NCBI GenBank assembly: GCA_029260965.1
Contig: JAJDCG010000001.1
Location: 509,803-549,591, forward strand
Direction: 5' to 3'
Source: Candidatus Levyibacteriota bacterium
Lineage (GTDB): Bacteria > Patescibacteriota > Microgenomatia > Levybacterales > UBA12049
Length of the DNA: 39,789 bases
Part shown: positions 26,332-35,912 of the stretch, piece after piece
Layout: every line of letters starts with the position of its first letter
Numbering within the stretch: position 1 is the stretch's first letter
Program-made: the position numbers and the translations under genes
Notes under the pieces: generated by a model
Databases searched by the model: none
Told to the model about the DNA's origin: nothing
The model's input: the letters and a program-made list of their open reading frames with translations, nothing else

Positions 26332-28017
26332 ATGGTTATCACAGATGAACAGCTTAAAAAGCTTATTGTTGATGTAGGACTTCTCGATGAAGCAAAGCTT
26401 GCTGAAGTCGAAAAGTACGCTAAGAATTCAGATCTACCTCTTTATGATGCTTTAATTGAAAAGGATATTGCAACTGATGAGAATCTTGGAATTATAGTTT
26501 CAGACTATCTTAAAATCCCCTTCATCGTTCTCGGAAAAATCTCTATTCCAGAAAATGCGTTCAAGATCATACCAGAACGTATTGCCAGAAAATATAAAGT
26601 GATTCCTTTTGAACGTGGTCATGAGGGTGTGAAGTTGGCAATGGTTGACCCTAGTAATAAGCTCATACAGGAGACAATAGAGCACAAGACCGGTGAAAAG
26701 GTAATTCCCTACATGGCAACGGAAAGAGATATTTACGGCAAGTTGTTTATTTACAGAAAAGATCTTCAAAAAACATTTGATGTACTGGTTAATGAGCAAC
26801 TTAAAAATGTAGGAAAGAAAGGAGCAGGTGATGCGCCAATTGCAAAGATTGTTGACTTGATTATTAAATATGCATATCAAGACTTGACTTCAGATATTCA
26901 TATCGAACCAGAGGATAAGGATACCCTGGTGAGGTTCCGAATAGATGGAGTTCTTCATGATGTGCTTTATCTTCCTAAAAAATATCACGAACAAGTGGTA
27001 ACAAGAATAAAGGTATTATCATCTCTGCGTACTGATGAGCACTTGGCGCCTCAGGATGGAAAAATGAGCATGGATCTTGAAGAGGAACGTCTTGATATTA
27101 GGATTTCTATACTTCCTATTGTTTATGGAGAAAAAGTCGTTATGAGGCTTCTAGCATCTCACTTTAGGCAATTTTCTTTGGTAGATTTGGGTATGACTCC
27201 AGAGGATCTTCAGAAAGTTAATAATGGCTTTTCGAAATCATTTGGTATGGTTCTCTCAACTGGACCAACAGGCTCAGGTAAAACTACATCTATTTATTCC
27301 ATTCTCAAGATTGTCAATACTAGGGAAAAAAATATAACTACAATTGAAGATCCAGTAGAATATCGTATCAAAGGCGTTAATCAAATTCAAACAAACAAAA
27401 AGGCAGAGCTTACCTTCGCATCAGGACTACGTTCAATTCTTAGACAGGATCCAAATATTATTTTTGTTGGTGAGATAAGAGATAGCGAGACTGCGGGCAT
27501 TGCTGTCAATGCAGCCCTTACTGGACATTTGGTTTTATCAACTCTACACACAAATGATGCATCGGGAGCTCTTCCTCGTCTGATAGACATGAAGGTTGAG
27601 CCATTTTTGGTAGCATCAACGGTGAATGTCATAATCGCTCAGCGGTTGATCAGAAAGATCTGTGAAATGTGCAAAGCATCAATTGACATAACAAAAGAAC
27701 AGCTTTTGAAAAACTTTCCTGAGTCAGTCATCGGAAAATATTTTGGCGATAAGGAAACTCCTCGGATTTATAAAGGAAGTGGCTGCGCTGTATGTCATGG
27801 TGCTGGGTATGCAGGTAGGATCGGTATATTTGAAGTTCTTGAAGTTTCACCAGAAATTAAGAAATTGATTAGCGAAAAAAATGATGCTAATGCAATACTT
27901 AATCAGGCAATGCAGGAAGGAATGGATACAATGCTTGATGATGGCATGAAAAAGATTATAAAAGGTCTTACAACAATTGAGGAAGTACTCAGGGTTACAA
28001 AGATTGAAACGCTTTAG
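26332..28017 (+). CDS. pilB: Type IV pilus assembly/GspE-family ATPase
   Basis: 561 aa; Walker A GPTGSGKTTS, Asp/His boxes, zinc motif CEMC...CAVCHGAGYAGR. Confidence 0.95.
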   Translation: MVITDEQLKKLIVDVGLLDEAKLAEVEKYAKNSDLPLYDALIEKDIATDENLGIIVSDYLKIPFIVLGKISIPENAFKIIPERIARKYKVIPFERGHEGVKLAMVDPSNKLIQETIEHKTGEKVIPYMATERDIYGKLFIYRKDLQKTFDVLVNEQLKNVGKKGAGDAPIAKIVDLIIKYAYQDLTSDIHIEPEDKDTLVRFRIDGVLHDVLYLPKKYHEQVVTRIKVLSSLRTDEHLAPQDGKMSMDLEEERLDIRISILPIVYGEKVVMRLLASHFRQFSLVDLGMTPEDLQKVNNGFSKSFGMVLSTGPTGSGKTTSIYSILKIVNTREKNITTIEDPVEYRIKGVNQIQTNKKAELTFASGLRSILRQDPNIIFVGEIRDSETAGIAVNAALTGHLVLSTLHTNDASGALPRLIDMKVEPFLVASTVNVIIAQRLIRKICEMCKASIDITKEQLLKNFPESVIGKYFGDKETPRIYKGSGCAVCHGAGYAGRIGIFEVLEVSPEIKKLISEKNDANAILNQAMQEGMDTMLDDGMKKIIKGLTTIEEVLRVTKIETL

Positions 28018-28028
28018 TATATAAAAAT

Positions 28029-29078
28029 ATGAATACAAAAAATATTGGTTTTTCGATTAAAGAAAAAATGACACTTCTTAGCAACATGCAAACCATGTTG
28101 TCAGCTGGTATACCAATTCTAGAAACAGTTGATTCTCTTCATGAAGACGCAAAAGGAAATGTAAAAAAATTTCTTGTTGTCTTGAAAAATGACTTGATTC
28201 AGGGGCAAAAAGTTGCGTCAACATTAGCGAAATTTCCAAAAGTATTTGATAAAGTTACTGTTAATATCATAAAAGCTTCTGAAGAAGCTGGAAATCTCGA
28301 TACCGCACTTTCAGACATAAAAGATAATATTAAGAAACAATCTGAGTTTAATGACAAGATAAAATCTGCCCTTATTTATCCCATGTTTATAATGGTTGTT
28401 TTTACAATTGTTTTTACATTGATTCTTGTAGTGGTTATACCAAAGATTTCTGGAGTTTTTAAAAGTCTTCAGGTCACGCTCCCGCTTCCTACGAAAATTA
28501 TGATTGCAATGTCTGATGCACTAGTGACCAAACCCATTCCTATCGCTCTTTCTGTCTTTATCATAATATCAATTATTGTTTTCGCGTATAAAAAAAGTAA
28601 AAAAGTTTTTATAGAAGTTTTGACATCATTTCCTTTAATTTCGCAATTGGCAATTCAAGCAGATCTAACTCGTTTTACGAGAAGTCTTTATCTCCTGTTA
28701 TCAGCAGGTCTTCCTATTACAAACGCGCTTGAGCTTACCCAAGAAGTTGTAGTGAAAGAAAAAGTAAGGAGAGTTATTATTCATACAAAAAATTTAGTTT
28801 TTGGAGGGAAAAGATTGTCCGAGGGTCTAAAGGATCACAAAGAAGTTATCCCTGCAATAATGATAAAAATTATTGAAGCCGGTGAACGTACGGGAACACT
28901 TGATAAGTCGATGCAGGACATATCTGATTATTTAGATTACGAGGTTTCAAATAGTCTAAAGACACTAACTGCATTTATAGAACCTTTGCTTCTTGTTGTC
29001 ATTGGGGGTCTAATAGGTGGGATGATGATGGCTATTATATCACCAATCTACGGAGTTATCGGACAGGTAGGGAGATGA
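28029..29078 (+). CDS. pilC: Type IV pilus inner-membrane protein PilC/GspF
   Basis: 349 aa; duplicated GspF domain with TM helices; LLSAGLPITNALEL, IIEAGERTGTLDKSM. Confidence 0.94.
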   Translation: MNTKNIGFSIKEKMTLLSNMQTMLSAGIPILETVDSLHEDAKGNVKKFLVVLKNDLIQGQKVASTLAKFPKVFDKVTVNIIKASEEAGNLDTALSDIKDNIKKQSEFNDKIKSALIYPMFIMVVFTIVFTLILVVVIPKISGVFKSLQVTLPLPTKIMIAMSDALVTKPIPIALSVFIIISIIVFAYKKSKKVFIEVLTSFPLISQLAIQADLTRFTRSLYLLLSAGLPITNALELTQEVVVKEKVRRVIIHTKNLVFGGKRLSEGLKDHKEVIPAIMIKIIEAGERTGTLDKSMQDISDYLDYEVSNSLKTLTAFIEPLLLVVIGGLIGGMMMAIISPIYGVIGQVGR

Positions 29079-29587
29079 GTGTTATCAATAATTCAAAATT
29101 CATGATTAAAAATTTTAAAGGATTTACTCTTGTGGAAACAATAGTTGTAATGGGTATAATTGCAGCCCTCACAGGGTTGGGGACAATCAACTTGATAGGA
29201 GCCAAAAGGTCAGCAGACGTATCCGCAAGCGTAAATGTTCTTATTGCAGATTTGAAATCTCAGCAGTCAAGGACAATGAGTGGTGATACTGAATCAGGTT
29301 TGGTAATTGATGATTATGGAGTTTATTTTGCCACCCGTGAATATACTTTATTTAGAGGGGCTGATTTCGTAAGTAGTGACCCGGCTTCGCATTTTGTGGT
29401 GGAGTTGTCACAAGGAATTGTCTTTTCAGACTTAAACATTCAAGATTCTCAAGTTATTTTTGAGAAGGGAAGCGGAGAAGTTGTCGATTATTCAGCAACT
29501 GAGAATAGTATTACTTTGTCTGATCCTGTCGGGAATGAAAAAACTGTTTTGATAAATAGCCTGGGATCAATCACGGAAGTTAATTGA
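29075..29587 (+). CDS. Minor pilin/pseudopilin (GspH-like)
   Basis: Prepilin motif KGFTLVETIVVMGIIAAL; overlaps the pilC stop. Confidence 0.85.
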   Translation: MSVINNSKFMIKNFKGFTLVETIVVMGIIAALTGLGTINLIGAKRSADVSASVNVLIADLKSQQSRTMSGDTESGLVIDDYGVYFATREYTLFRGADFVSSDPASHFVVELSQGIVFSDLNIQDSQVIFEKGSGEVVDYSATENSITLSDPVGNEKTVLINSLGSITEVN

Positions 29588-29591
29588 TAGC

Positions 29592-31643
29592 ATGATAGAT
29601 TTTTTGAAAATTAGTAAATTTAAAGACAAGAAAGGCTCTACAGGTCAGACGTTTATTGAGTTGATAATAATTATGGGGCTTGCAGTCCTGATAATTCCTG
29701 CGATAACCTCAGGTCTTATTAGTTCAAGGGAGGGTACCCCGCAACAGGAAAATAGACTTCAAGCAGCATCTATTCTTAAGGAGACCGAGTCAGCTGTGAG
29801 AAGCATCAAGAATGAAAGCTGGCTCAACTTTGATGCAGTTGTGGCTGGTGATCCCTATCATCCTCAGATTGCAGGTACATCATGGAGTCTTGTGGCTGGT
29901 GGTGATACTCTCGGAGGAGTTTATGATAGAGAGGTAGTAGTTAGTGATGTATATAGAGATGCCTCAGGTTCAATAGTGCAAACAGGTGGAGTTCTTGATC
30001 CTTCAACAAAAAAAGTTGATATTCGTATTGAATGGTCAAATCCTCGCCCATCTGAATTGGAATCTACTATATTTTTAACTAGAACAAAAAATGATACATT
30101 TGTTCAGACCCTTGATAGTGATTTTAACCCTGGAGATTTTATCGAAACTGTTGTGACTAATAATTCAAATGGGGAGGTTGAGCTAAATCAATCTTTTGGA
30201 ACAGCTGATTGGTGTAAGCCTCAGGATTCTCAAATTGCCAAATTGACACTTCCCAAGCCTGGTAACGCAATATATATTCCGTCAATCGGTTCGGCACAGA
30301 TAGCAACAGGAGATGGTGGCTCTGGGGAATCTCTTGTGGATGTAGATATCGCATTTTCTCCCCCACCTGCTCCTCCGAATGCAACAATTGATGGCACCTA
30401 CATAGGAAATTATCAGACCAATGCTATTTTTAGTGATGGAAATTATGCTTATTTAGCCATAAATGGTAGTAGTAAGCAGGTGAGAATTCTAAATGTTTCT
30501 TCAAAACCTTATACAGAAGTAGGGACAATCACTCTTCCCAGCAATACAAACGCAAACGGAATTTATGTAGATGGCAACACAGCCTATGTTACAAGTAATG
30601 ACGTTTTATATAAAGTTAATGTTACAAATAAGAATGGATCACATACGCCAAGTAACTCTGTAGCAATGAAAGCCCAATTTTGGTTTGAGGATGTTATAGC
30701 CAGGCAAGTGGTAGTCAGAGAGGACCGTGTTTTTGTAGCAGTGGAAGGAACTCTCTTCGGTCTACAAATTTTCAAAACAAATGATTTAAGTCTATTCGGT
30801 GTTTCCAAACCTACGGTAAAGCAGTTGCCAGAAGGGTTGTATGTTAATGAGGATGGATCAAGAGCATATATTGCTTTCAGTGGTGGGAGCGGACTTTTTC
30901 AAAAGGGATTTTTTATTCTCAACACAATTCCGACCAGAAAGGAATCTGTATGGATTCCTGGATTTGCGTTTTATTATCATCATATAGTTGGGAGTTACAA
31001 TACCAAGGCTACAATTCCTCGAGGTATGACACTTGCACCAGGAAATGCAAATAGAGCGCTTATCGGAGGAATAGGGGGAACATATCAGTATCATGTTGTT
31101 GATATTTCCAATGAATCAAAGCCTGTTTTTTGTGGGGGACTAAATATCCCACAAGGCGTTACAGGAGTTGCTGGTGCACTTGATCAATACACAAATGTGT
31201 ATTCATATCTTCTGACAGGTTCGGGGAATAAAGAGTTGAGGATTATTCAGGGAGGTGCAGGAGGAGGCGGTGGTGGAGGCTACTCTCCATCCGGAACTTT
31301 CACTGGAGATACATTTGATGCAGGAGAAAAATCAGCTTTCAATAGATTTGAGGCAACTATTAGTGAGCCTGTTAATACTGAAATCAAAATGCATGTTGCG
31401 GTTGGGCCTGATGGAGCAGCAGGTTGTGATCCTGCAGTTTTATCATACGTGGGTCCAGATGGTACCTCAAGCACGTACTTTACTCCAAATGGTTCTGTGA
31501 TTGCAGGTTCTATCCCGATGGGCGTATTGGCTGGATATTATGAGAATCCGGAAAGATGCTTTGGTTATAAAGTTTATTTTGAAACAAGCACGTCTACATC
31601 TACGCCTGTATTTGAGGATATTGTTGTCAATTATTCACAATAA
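29592..31643 (+). CDS. Prepilin-like protein with putative beta-propeller and C-terminal beta-rich domain
   Basis: 683 aa; TGQTFIELIIIMGLAVLIIPAITSGLISS; repeated strands (DGNYAYLAINGSSKQVRILNVS, YVDGNTAYVTSNDVLYKVNV, NEDGSRAYIAFSGG); Gly-rich linker GGAGGGGGGG. Confidence 0.8.
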   Translation: MIDFLKISKFKDKKGSTGQTFIELIIIMGLAVLIIPAITSGLISSREGTPQQENRLQAASILKETESAVRSIKNESWLNFDAVVAGDPYHPQIAGTSWSLVAGGDTLGGVYDREVVVSDVYRDASGSIVQTGGVLDPSTKKVDIRIEWSNPRPSELESTIFLTRTKNDTFVQTLDSDFNPGDFIETVVTNNSNGEVELNQSFGTADWCKPQDSQIAKLTLPKPGNAIYIPSIGSAQIATGDGGSGESLVDVDIAFSPPPAPPNATIDGTYIGNYQTNAIFSDGNYAYLAINGSSKQVRILNVSSKPYTEVGTITLPSNTNANGIYVDGNTAYVTSNDVLYKVNVTNKNGSHTPSNSVAMKAQFWFEDVIARQVVVREDRVFVAVEGTLFGLQIFKTNDLSLFGVSKPTVKQLPEGLYVNEDGSRAYIAFSGGSGLFQKGFFILNTIPTRKESVWIPGFAFYYHHIVGSYNTKATIPRGMTLAPGNANRALIGGIGGTYQYHVVDISNESKPVFCGGLNIPQGVTGVAGALDQYTNVYSYLLTGSGNKELRIIQGGAGGGGGGGYSPSGTFTGDTFDAGEKSAFNRFEATISEPVNTEIKMHVAVGPDGAAGCDPAVLSYVGPDGTSSTYFTPNGSVIAGSIPMGVLAGYYENPERCFGYKVYFETSTSTSTPVFEDIVVNYSQ

Positions 31644-32587
31644 TGAAAATAAATAAGTTATTTTTTATTAATTTATATAAAAAAATATTGAGCGACAGGT
31701 TAATTCTCCTGCTTGTTATTTTGGGAGTTATTAGTTTAACCGCTTCAATTATACTCCTCTCAGGAGAGGGAGATGAAAATGTAATAGATAGGAGAACTCC
31801 CAGTTCAAATAGAGTTGGTGACAGTTCAGATGTGTCTCCCACAAAATCTCCTTTTAATTTGTTTGGTTTGTTGAATAATTCGGCGAGTGAAGATGATAAA
31901 AAAAATGAAACGCAGGCAAATAAACAGGCACTTACAAATATTTCCAATGGTAACCCATCCGCCTCCGTTCCATCCTACATAACTTTGGTTAATTCAGGTG
32001 GTTCAGTCACAACACAACCTCTTTCAAGTAGTGGTGTCACAAGTACGTTACAGGGATCGATAAACCCAAACAGCAGCATTCAGCAAGGTGTTGATAGTAG
32101 TAGTGACGATAATATTGCGATAAAATTTGAAGTTCCTAATGGAGGAAGCTTTACTTATATACCTCCTGGAACACCAAATGCTGAGATAAAATGGGGAAGA
32201 TACAAAAATGAAGTTTATAATTACGCACTTAATTATCCAATTAATTGGCAGCAGGAGTTTGCGATTGATAATGAGGGTCATGAATTGCTTACACTTTACC
32301 CACCTGGAGTTGATACTAATAACCCAAATAGTCCATTTATAGCTTTTGCTTTTTCTTCACTATTTGACATTGTCGGCACGCATCTTGAGGATGGATTTGC
32401 AACCAGCATAGTTGTTGATGGCCAGAAAGGAAATCTTTATACAGATGGTGAAATAGGTTTCAGCTATATTACTTCGTTTATAAACTATTTGGATGGTTCA
32501 TTTGGCTTGACTGCAAGCAAAAGCGATGAAACATTTGCATATATTTATTATTACATGATTAATTCAATTGATTTTAATACAAAATAA
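31643..32587 (+). CDS. Membrane-anchored extracytoplasmic protein with possible PsbP-like C-terminal domain
   Basis: 314 aa; N-terminal TM; S/T/N-rich linker; C-terminal NEVYNYALNYPINWQ... module. Confidence 0.55.
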   Translation: MKINKLFFINLYKKILSDRLILLLVILGVISLTASIILLSGEGDENVIDRRTPSSNRVGDSSDVSPTKSPFNLFGLLNNSASEDDKKNETQANKQALTNISNGNPSASVPSYITLVNSGGSVTTQPLSSSGVTSTLQGSINPNSSIQQGVDSSSDDNIAIKFEVPNGGSFTYIPPGTPNAEIKWGRYKNEVYNYALNYPINWQQEFAIDNEGHELLTLYPPGVDTNNPNSPFIAFAFSSLFDIVGTHLEDGFATSIVVDGQKGNLYTDGEIGFSYITSFINYLDGSFGLTASKSDETFAYIYYYMINSIDFNTK

Positions 32588-32588
32588 C

Positions 32589-33074
32589 ATGAATAAATAT
32601 AAAAAATTAAAAGGTTTTACACTTATTGAACTTACTGTTTCAATGGGGCTTCTAGTTATGGTGCTTGGGATAATAGGGGGTACTTTTGCATCAATCGTTG
32701 CTGGTCAGTTGGAGTCAAAAGCAACATCAAGTGTAGATCAGGATAGTAGATTTATTTTTGCTCGTCTTACTCATGATATAACATCAGCAAATGGTATAGT
32801 GACTCCCTCCAATCCGGGAGATTCTTCAGCATCTTTGATAATTACCGTTGATTCCCTAAACTATATATACAGTCTTGATCCAAATGGTAATTTTCTGCTT
32901 GACAAGGGGCTTGGTGGGGAGCAACTCAATGGCTACAATACGTGGGTTTCAGACTTAGAGTTTCAAAAGATAGGTGTTGACACAGTTCGTGTAAGTTTCG
33001 TCATAAGCTCCAAAACTCAGACAAAATCAGGCATTGAATCAAGAGAGGTACAGACAACGTTAGCACTGCCATGA
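32589..33074 (+). CDS. Minor pilin/pseudopilin (GspJ-like)
   Basis: Start likely at 32589 (MNKYKKLKGFTLIELTVSMGLLVMVLG). Confidence 0.8.
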   Translation: MNKYKKLKGFTLIELTVSMGLLVMVLGIIGGTFASIVAGQLESKATSSVDQDSRFIFARLTHDITSANGIVTPSNPGDSSASLIITVDSLNYIYSLDPNGNFLLDKGLGGEQLNGYNTWVSDLEFQKIGVDTVRVSFVISSKTQTKSGIESREVQTTLALP

Positions 33075-33490
33075 GAATTTCAAAATTCAATTTTCAAATT
33101 TCAAATCACTTTAGCGGACAAGCTCTTATAATGCTTTTGGTTTTTAGCATTATTGCAGTTACGATTACTACTGCATCTGTTGCAATAGTGATTGAAAATT
33201 CCAAAAGTGGAGATAGGCTAAACCAGGGAGTGATGGCTGGGCAAATCGCAAAAAGTGGGATTGAAAATGCTTTAATAAGAATACTCAGAGATCCAAACTA
33301 TAGCGGTGAAAATGATTTATTAATTGGAGATGGGAGTACAGATATTGTGGTATCTGGTGCAGGTACGCTTGTTGATCCATATATTATAATATCTGATGCT
33401 AGTCTCGATGGTTATAAAAAGAAAATAGAGACTAAAGCTACATATGTAAATGATATACTTAAAGTGGTTTCAGAAAGGGAAATTTATTAA
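33071..33490 (+). CDS. Minor pilin/pseudopilin lacking Glu5 (GspK/PilX-like)
   Basis: SGQALIMLLVFSIIAVTITTASVAIVI; follows the GspJ-like gene with overlapping start/stop. Confidence 0.65.
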   Translation: MRISKFNFQISNHFSGQALIMLLVFSIIAVTITTASVAIVIENSKSGDRLNQGVMAGQIAKSGIENALIRILRDPNYSGENDLLIGDGSTDIVVSGAGTLVDPYIIISDASLDGYKKKIETKATYVNDILKVVSEREIY

Positions 33491-33492
33491 AC

Positions 33493-34227
33493 ATGACAGG
33501 AGTAATTTTTTTGCAAAAAAATAAATTTGATATTTATACAATGCCGCCAGGTAGAGTTAGTGAGTTTCTTTTTGTACCCGAGGTTATAAAAGAGTTGGAT
33601 ATTATAGATCGAGATCTATTGGATAATCTCGTTAAACTTTTTGTAACTAACAACAAGATTCCAGCATGTAATTTAGTAATTATTATTGCAGAAAATGCAT
33701 GTTTCACAAGAGATATACAATTGCAGTCTCCAGACTCTGAGGTTGCAGTTGAAGATATTGCTAAAGAATTTGTAGATAGTGTACCGTATGAAAAAATTGC
33801 AAGTAGAAATTTTCCGCTACAACGCGGGATTAGAGCTTTTGCGGTAAATGAAGATTTTTATTTGGGGATTGTTTCAGCATTTGAAAAAATGGGATTCAAG
33901 ATCGATGGAGTTTACCCAGGTCTTGCATTTGGAAATTTAATTGGGAAAGACTTTGTGCTTAGTTCTAGTAATTCTGAACTTGTTCTTTCAACTGCGAGAT
34001 CTCAAGGCAAGTATAATTTGTTACTTCCAGAAGAACGAGCGGAGAATGAGCAAGAAGATCACACAGTAGGTGAAGGAGTGTCAAATGCGCCAGAGCAGGT
34101 GGATGATTATGTAATTGAAAAAGAAGAACCTGTAAGAAAAAAGAGCAACAAGAGGCTTTTTTTGATGATTGGTGTATTTTTAGTGTTAATAATAATTCTC
34201 ATCATTACAATACTGAATCAATCTTGA
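33493..34227 (+). CDS. GspL/PilM-like protein: cytoplasmic domain plus C-terminal TM helix
   Basis: 244 aa; soluble N-terminal domain, acidic linker, basic RKKSNKR then a TM helix at the very C-terminus; within the pilus operon. Confidence 0.5.
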   Translation: MTGVIFLQKNKFDIYTMPPGRVSEFLFVPEVIKELDIIDRDLLDNLVKLFVTNNKIPACNLVIIIAENACFTRDIQLQSPDSEVAVEDIAKEFVDSVPYEKIASRNFPLQRGIRAFAVNEDFYLGIVSAFEKMGFKIDGVYPGLAFGNLIGKDFVLSSSNSELVLSTARSQGKYNLLLPEERAENEQEDHTVGEGVSNAPEQVDDYVIEKEEPVRKKSNKRLFLMIGVFLVLIIILIITILNQS

Positions 34228-34259
34228 CAATCAGCCTTAATCAGAGAATAATATATGCA

Positions 34260-34745
34260 ATGTCCAGAAAGTCTTACCCCTCCAAAGGTTTTACTCTTAT
34301 AGAACTGCTTGTAGTATTGGGAATTTTAGCAATACTTCTATCTATTACTTTAATTGCAATAAATCCGGCTAGACAATTCCAGCAAGCCAGAGATGCTCAG
34401 AGAGGCAGCGATGTGCTTGCGATCCTTAATGTTATAAATCAGTATTCAATTGACAATGACGGTGCTTTGCCTGGAGACGGGCTTGGACCATTAGGTGGAG
34501 ATATGATTACCACCACTCCACAGCTAATATCAACTAATGAATCCAATATATGCGCTGATTTGAGACCTAAGTATATTGCAGCAATACCTATAGACCCCGA
34601 GCTTGCTACAGATGAGATACCCAATGTTTCCGATTGTTCAGTTGAGTACAATACTGGCTATACTGTAGTAAAGAATGATGCTGGGAGAATAACTGTAGCA
34701 GCTCCAGCAACAGAAATACCCCCCACAAAACAAATCACAAGATAA
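34260..34745 (+). CDS. Type IV pilin
   Basis: MSRKSYPSKGFTLIELLVVLGILAILLSITLIAINPARQFQQARDAQRGSDVLAILN; a longer TTG start at 34224 is possible. Confidence 0.9.
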   Translation: MSRKSYPSKGFTLIELLVVLGILAILLSITLIAINPARQFQQARDAQRGSDVLAILNVINQYSIDNDGALPGDGLGPLGGDMITTTPQLISTNESNICADLRPKYIAAIPIDPELATDEIPNVSDCSVEYNTGYTVVKNDAGRITVAAPATEIPPTKQITR

Positions 34746-34769
34746 ATTAGCTTTTTAAAATTTAGTAGT

Positions 34770-35024
34770 TTATTTTTTCTTTCTTTTTGAGGATTTTTGT
34801 TTAGTAGATTTTGCATTGTGAGAGGTTTGTCCTGCCAGATAGACTAGTCCGATGAGAAATCCTCCTCCGACGATTGCGAACATTACATAGTTTCTCAGTG
34901 CCTCTAAGTCATCAAAAAAGTATTCCTGATTAACCCAAAATTTATAAAATACTACTACTGCTATAAGAAGTACCAAGAAATTCAATACTGCTTTTGCGCT
35001 GGATAGTGAATCGTGTGTTTTCAT
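34770..35024 (-). CDS. Small membrane protein, two predicted TM helices, Lys-rich C-terminus
   Basis: 84 aa; hydrophobic segments AVLNFLVLLIAVVVFYKFW and YVMFAIVGGGFLIGLVYLAG. Confidence 0.65.
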   Translation of the reverse strand: MKTHDSLSSAKAVLNFLVLLIAVVVFYKFWVNQEYFFDDLEALRNYVMFAIVGGGFLIGLVYLAGQTSHNAKSTKQKSSKRKKK

Positions 35025-35267
35025 GCTCTATATATATTAAGAGACATTCAGTATATATTGTCAAGTGGAAAAAAAGACGAAAAACAAAATAATCTTACAT
35101 GCACTATTCAATGTTATAAATTGTGGAATCCTACCTTTTTGTATTAAATAATATATTAAAAAACTGTTTAATTTGTATTTTGAAAAGTGTCTTTATGAGT
35201 GTAAGAAAATTGGTTCATCAGAAAATATAAAATTTATAGCCTTAAGTATTCGAATTATTTTCTATTT

Positions 35268-35305
35268 TTGCCCCCTTGACAGGGGCAATTTCCTTGTGGC
35301 ATCAT
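35268..35305 (+). promoter_or_regulatory. Promoter with the -35 inside an inverted repeat, upstream of the likely major pilin
   Basis: TTGCCCC-CTTGACA-GGGGCAA (7-bp arms); TTGACA -35 in the loop; extended -10 TGG-CATCAT at 35297-35305. Confidence 0.55.
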
Positions 35306-35350
35306 GAATACATACCAAAAATAAATTAAAAGATTTTTGGAAAAACAAAA

Positions 35351-35851
35351 ATGACTGCCCAAACAAAAACAACAAAAAATCTTAAAAAAGGTTTTACACT
35401 TATTGAGCTTCTCGTAGTTATCGGTATCCTCGCAGTCCTTCTCGCTATCACTCTTATCGCCATCAACCCAGCAAGACAATTCTCCCAAGCAAGAGACACT
35501 CAAAGAAACAGTGATGTAAATGCTATATTGAATGCAATTCATCAGTACATGGCTGATAACAATGGTGATCCTGCAACTCTCGGTATAGATACCACTGTGA
35601 GAACAATTACGGATTCAGGTGCAGCAAATACTGTAGATTTGTGCGCTACGGATTTGTTGGTGCCTACTTATATTGCTGATCTACCAATTGACCCACAAAC
35701 AGGAACGGAAACTCCTAGTGGTTCAACATGTACGGATGTTGGAGCAGATTACAATACAGGATATATGGTGGTAAGTAGCGCTACAGATAGTAGGATAACC
35801 GTTTCAGCTCCTGATGCAGAAATTGAAGCAGAGATATCAGTTACAAGATAA
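35351..35851 (+). CDS. Type IV pilin, probable major subunit
   Basis: KKGFTLIELLVVIGILAVLLAITLIAINPARQFSQARDTQRNSDVNAILNAIHQY; own promoter and terminator; C-ending codons enriched at its 5' end. Confidence 0.92.
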   Translation: MTAQTKTTKNLKKGFTLIELLVVIGILAVLLAITLIAINPARQFSQARDTQRNSDVNAILNAIHQYMADNNGDPATLGIDTTVRTITDSGAANTVDLCATDLLVPTYIADLPIDPQTGTETPSGSTCTDVGADYNTGYMVVSSATDSRITVSAPDAEIEAEISVTR

Positions 35852-35880
35852 TTAAATAATTATTAATATTATTTAATAAG

Positions 35881-35902
35881 GCTACCAAGTGGTAGCTTTT
35901 TT
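35881..35902 (+). terminator. Rho-independent terminator downstream of the pilin gene
   Basis: GCTACC-AAGT-GGTAGC followed by TTTTTT. Confidence 0.8.
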
Positions 35903-35912
35903 AGTAAATCGG

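Noticed and set aside
26500-26880. 126-aa minus ORF antisense to pilB
   Set aside because: No family resemblance and lies fully inside a conserved ATPase gene.
30157-31474. Several minus-strand ORFs opposite the propeller pilin
   Set aside because: Low-complexity shadows without start signals; the sense frame is continuous for 683 codons.
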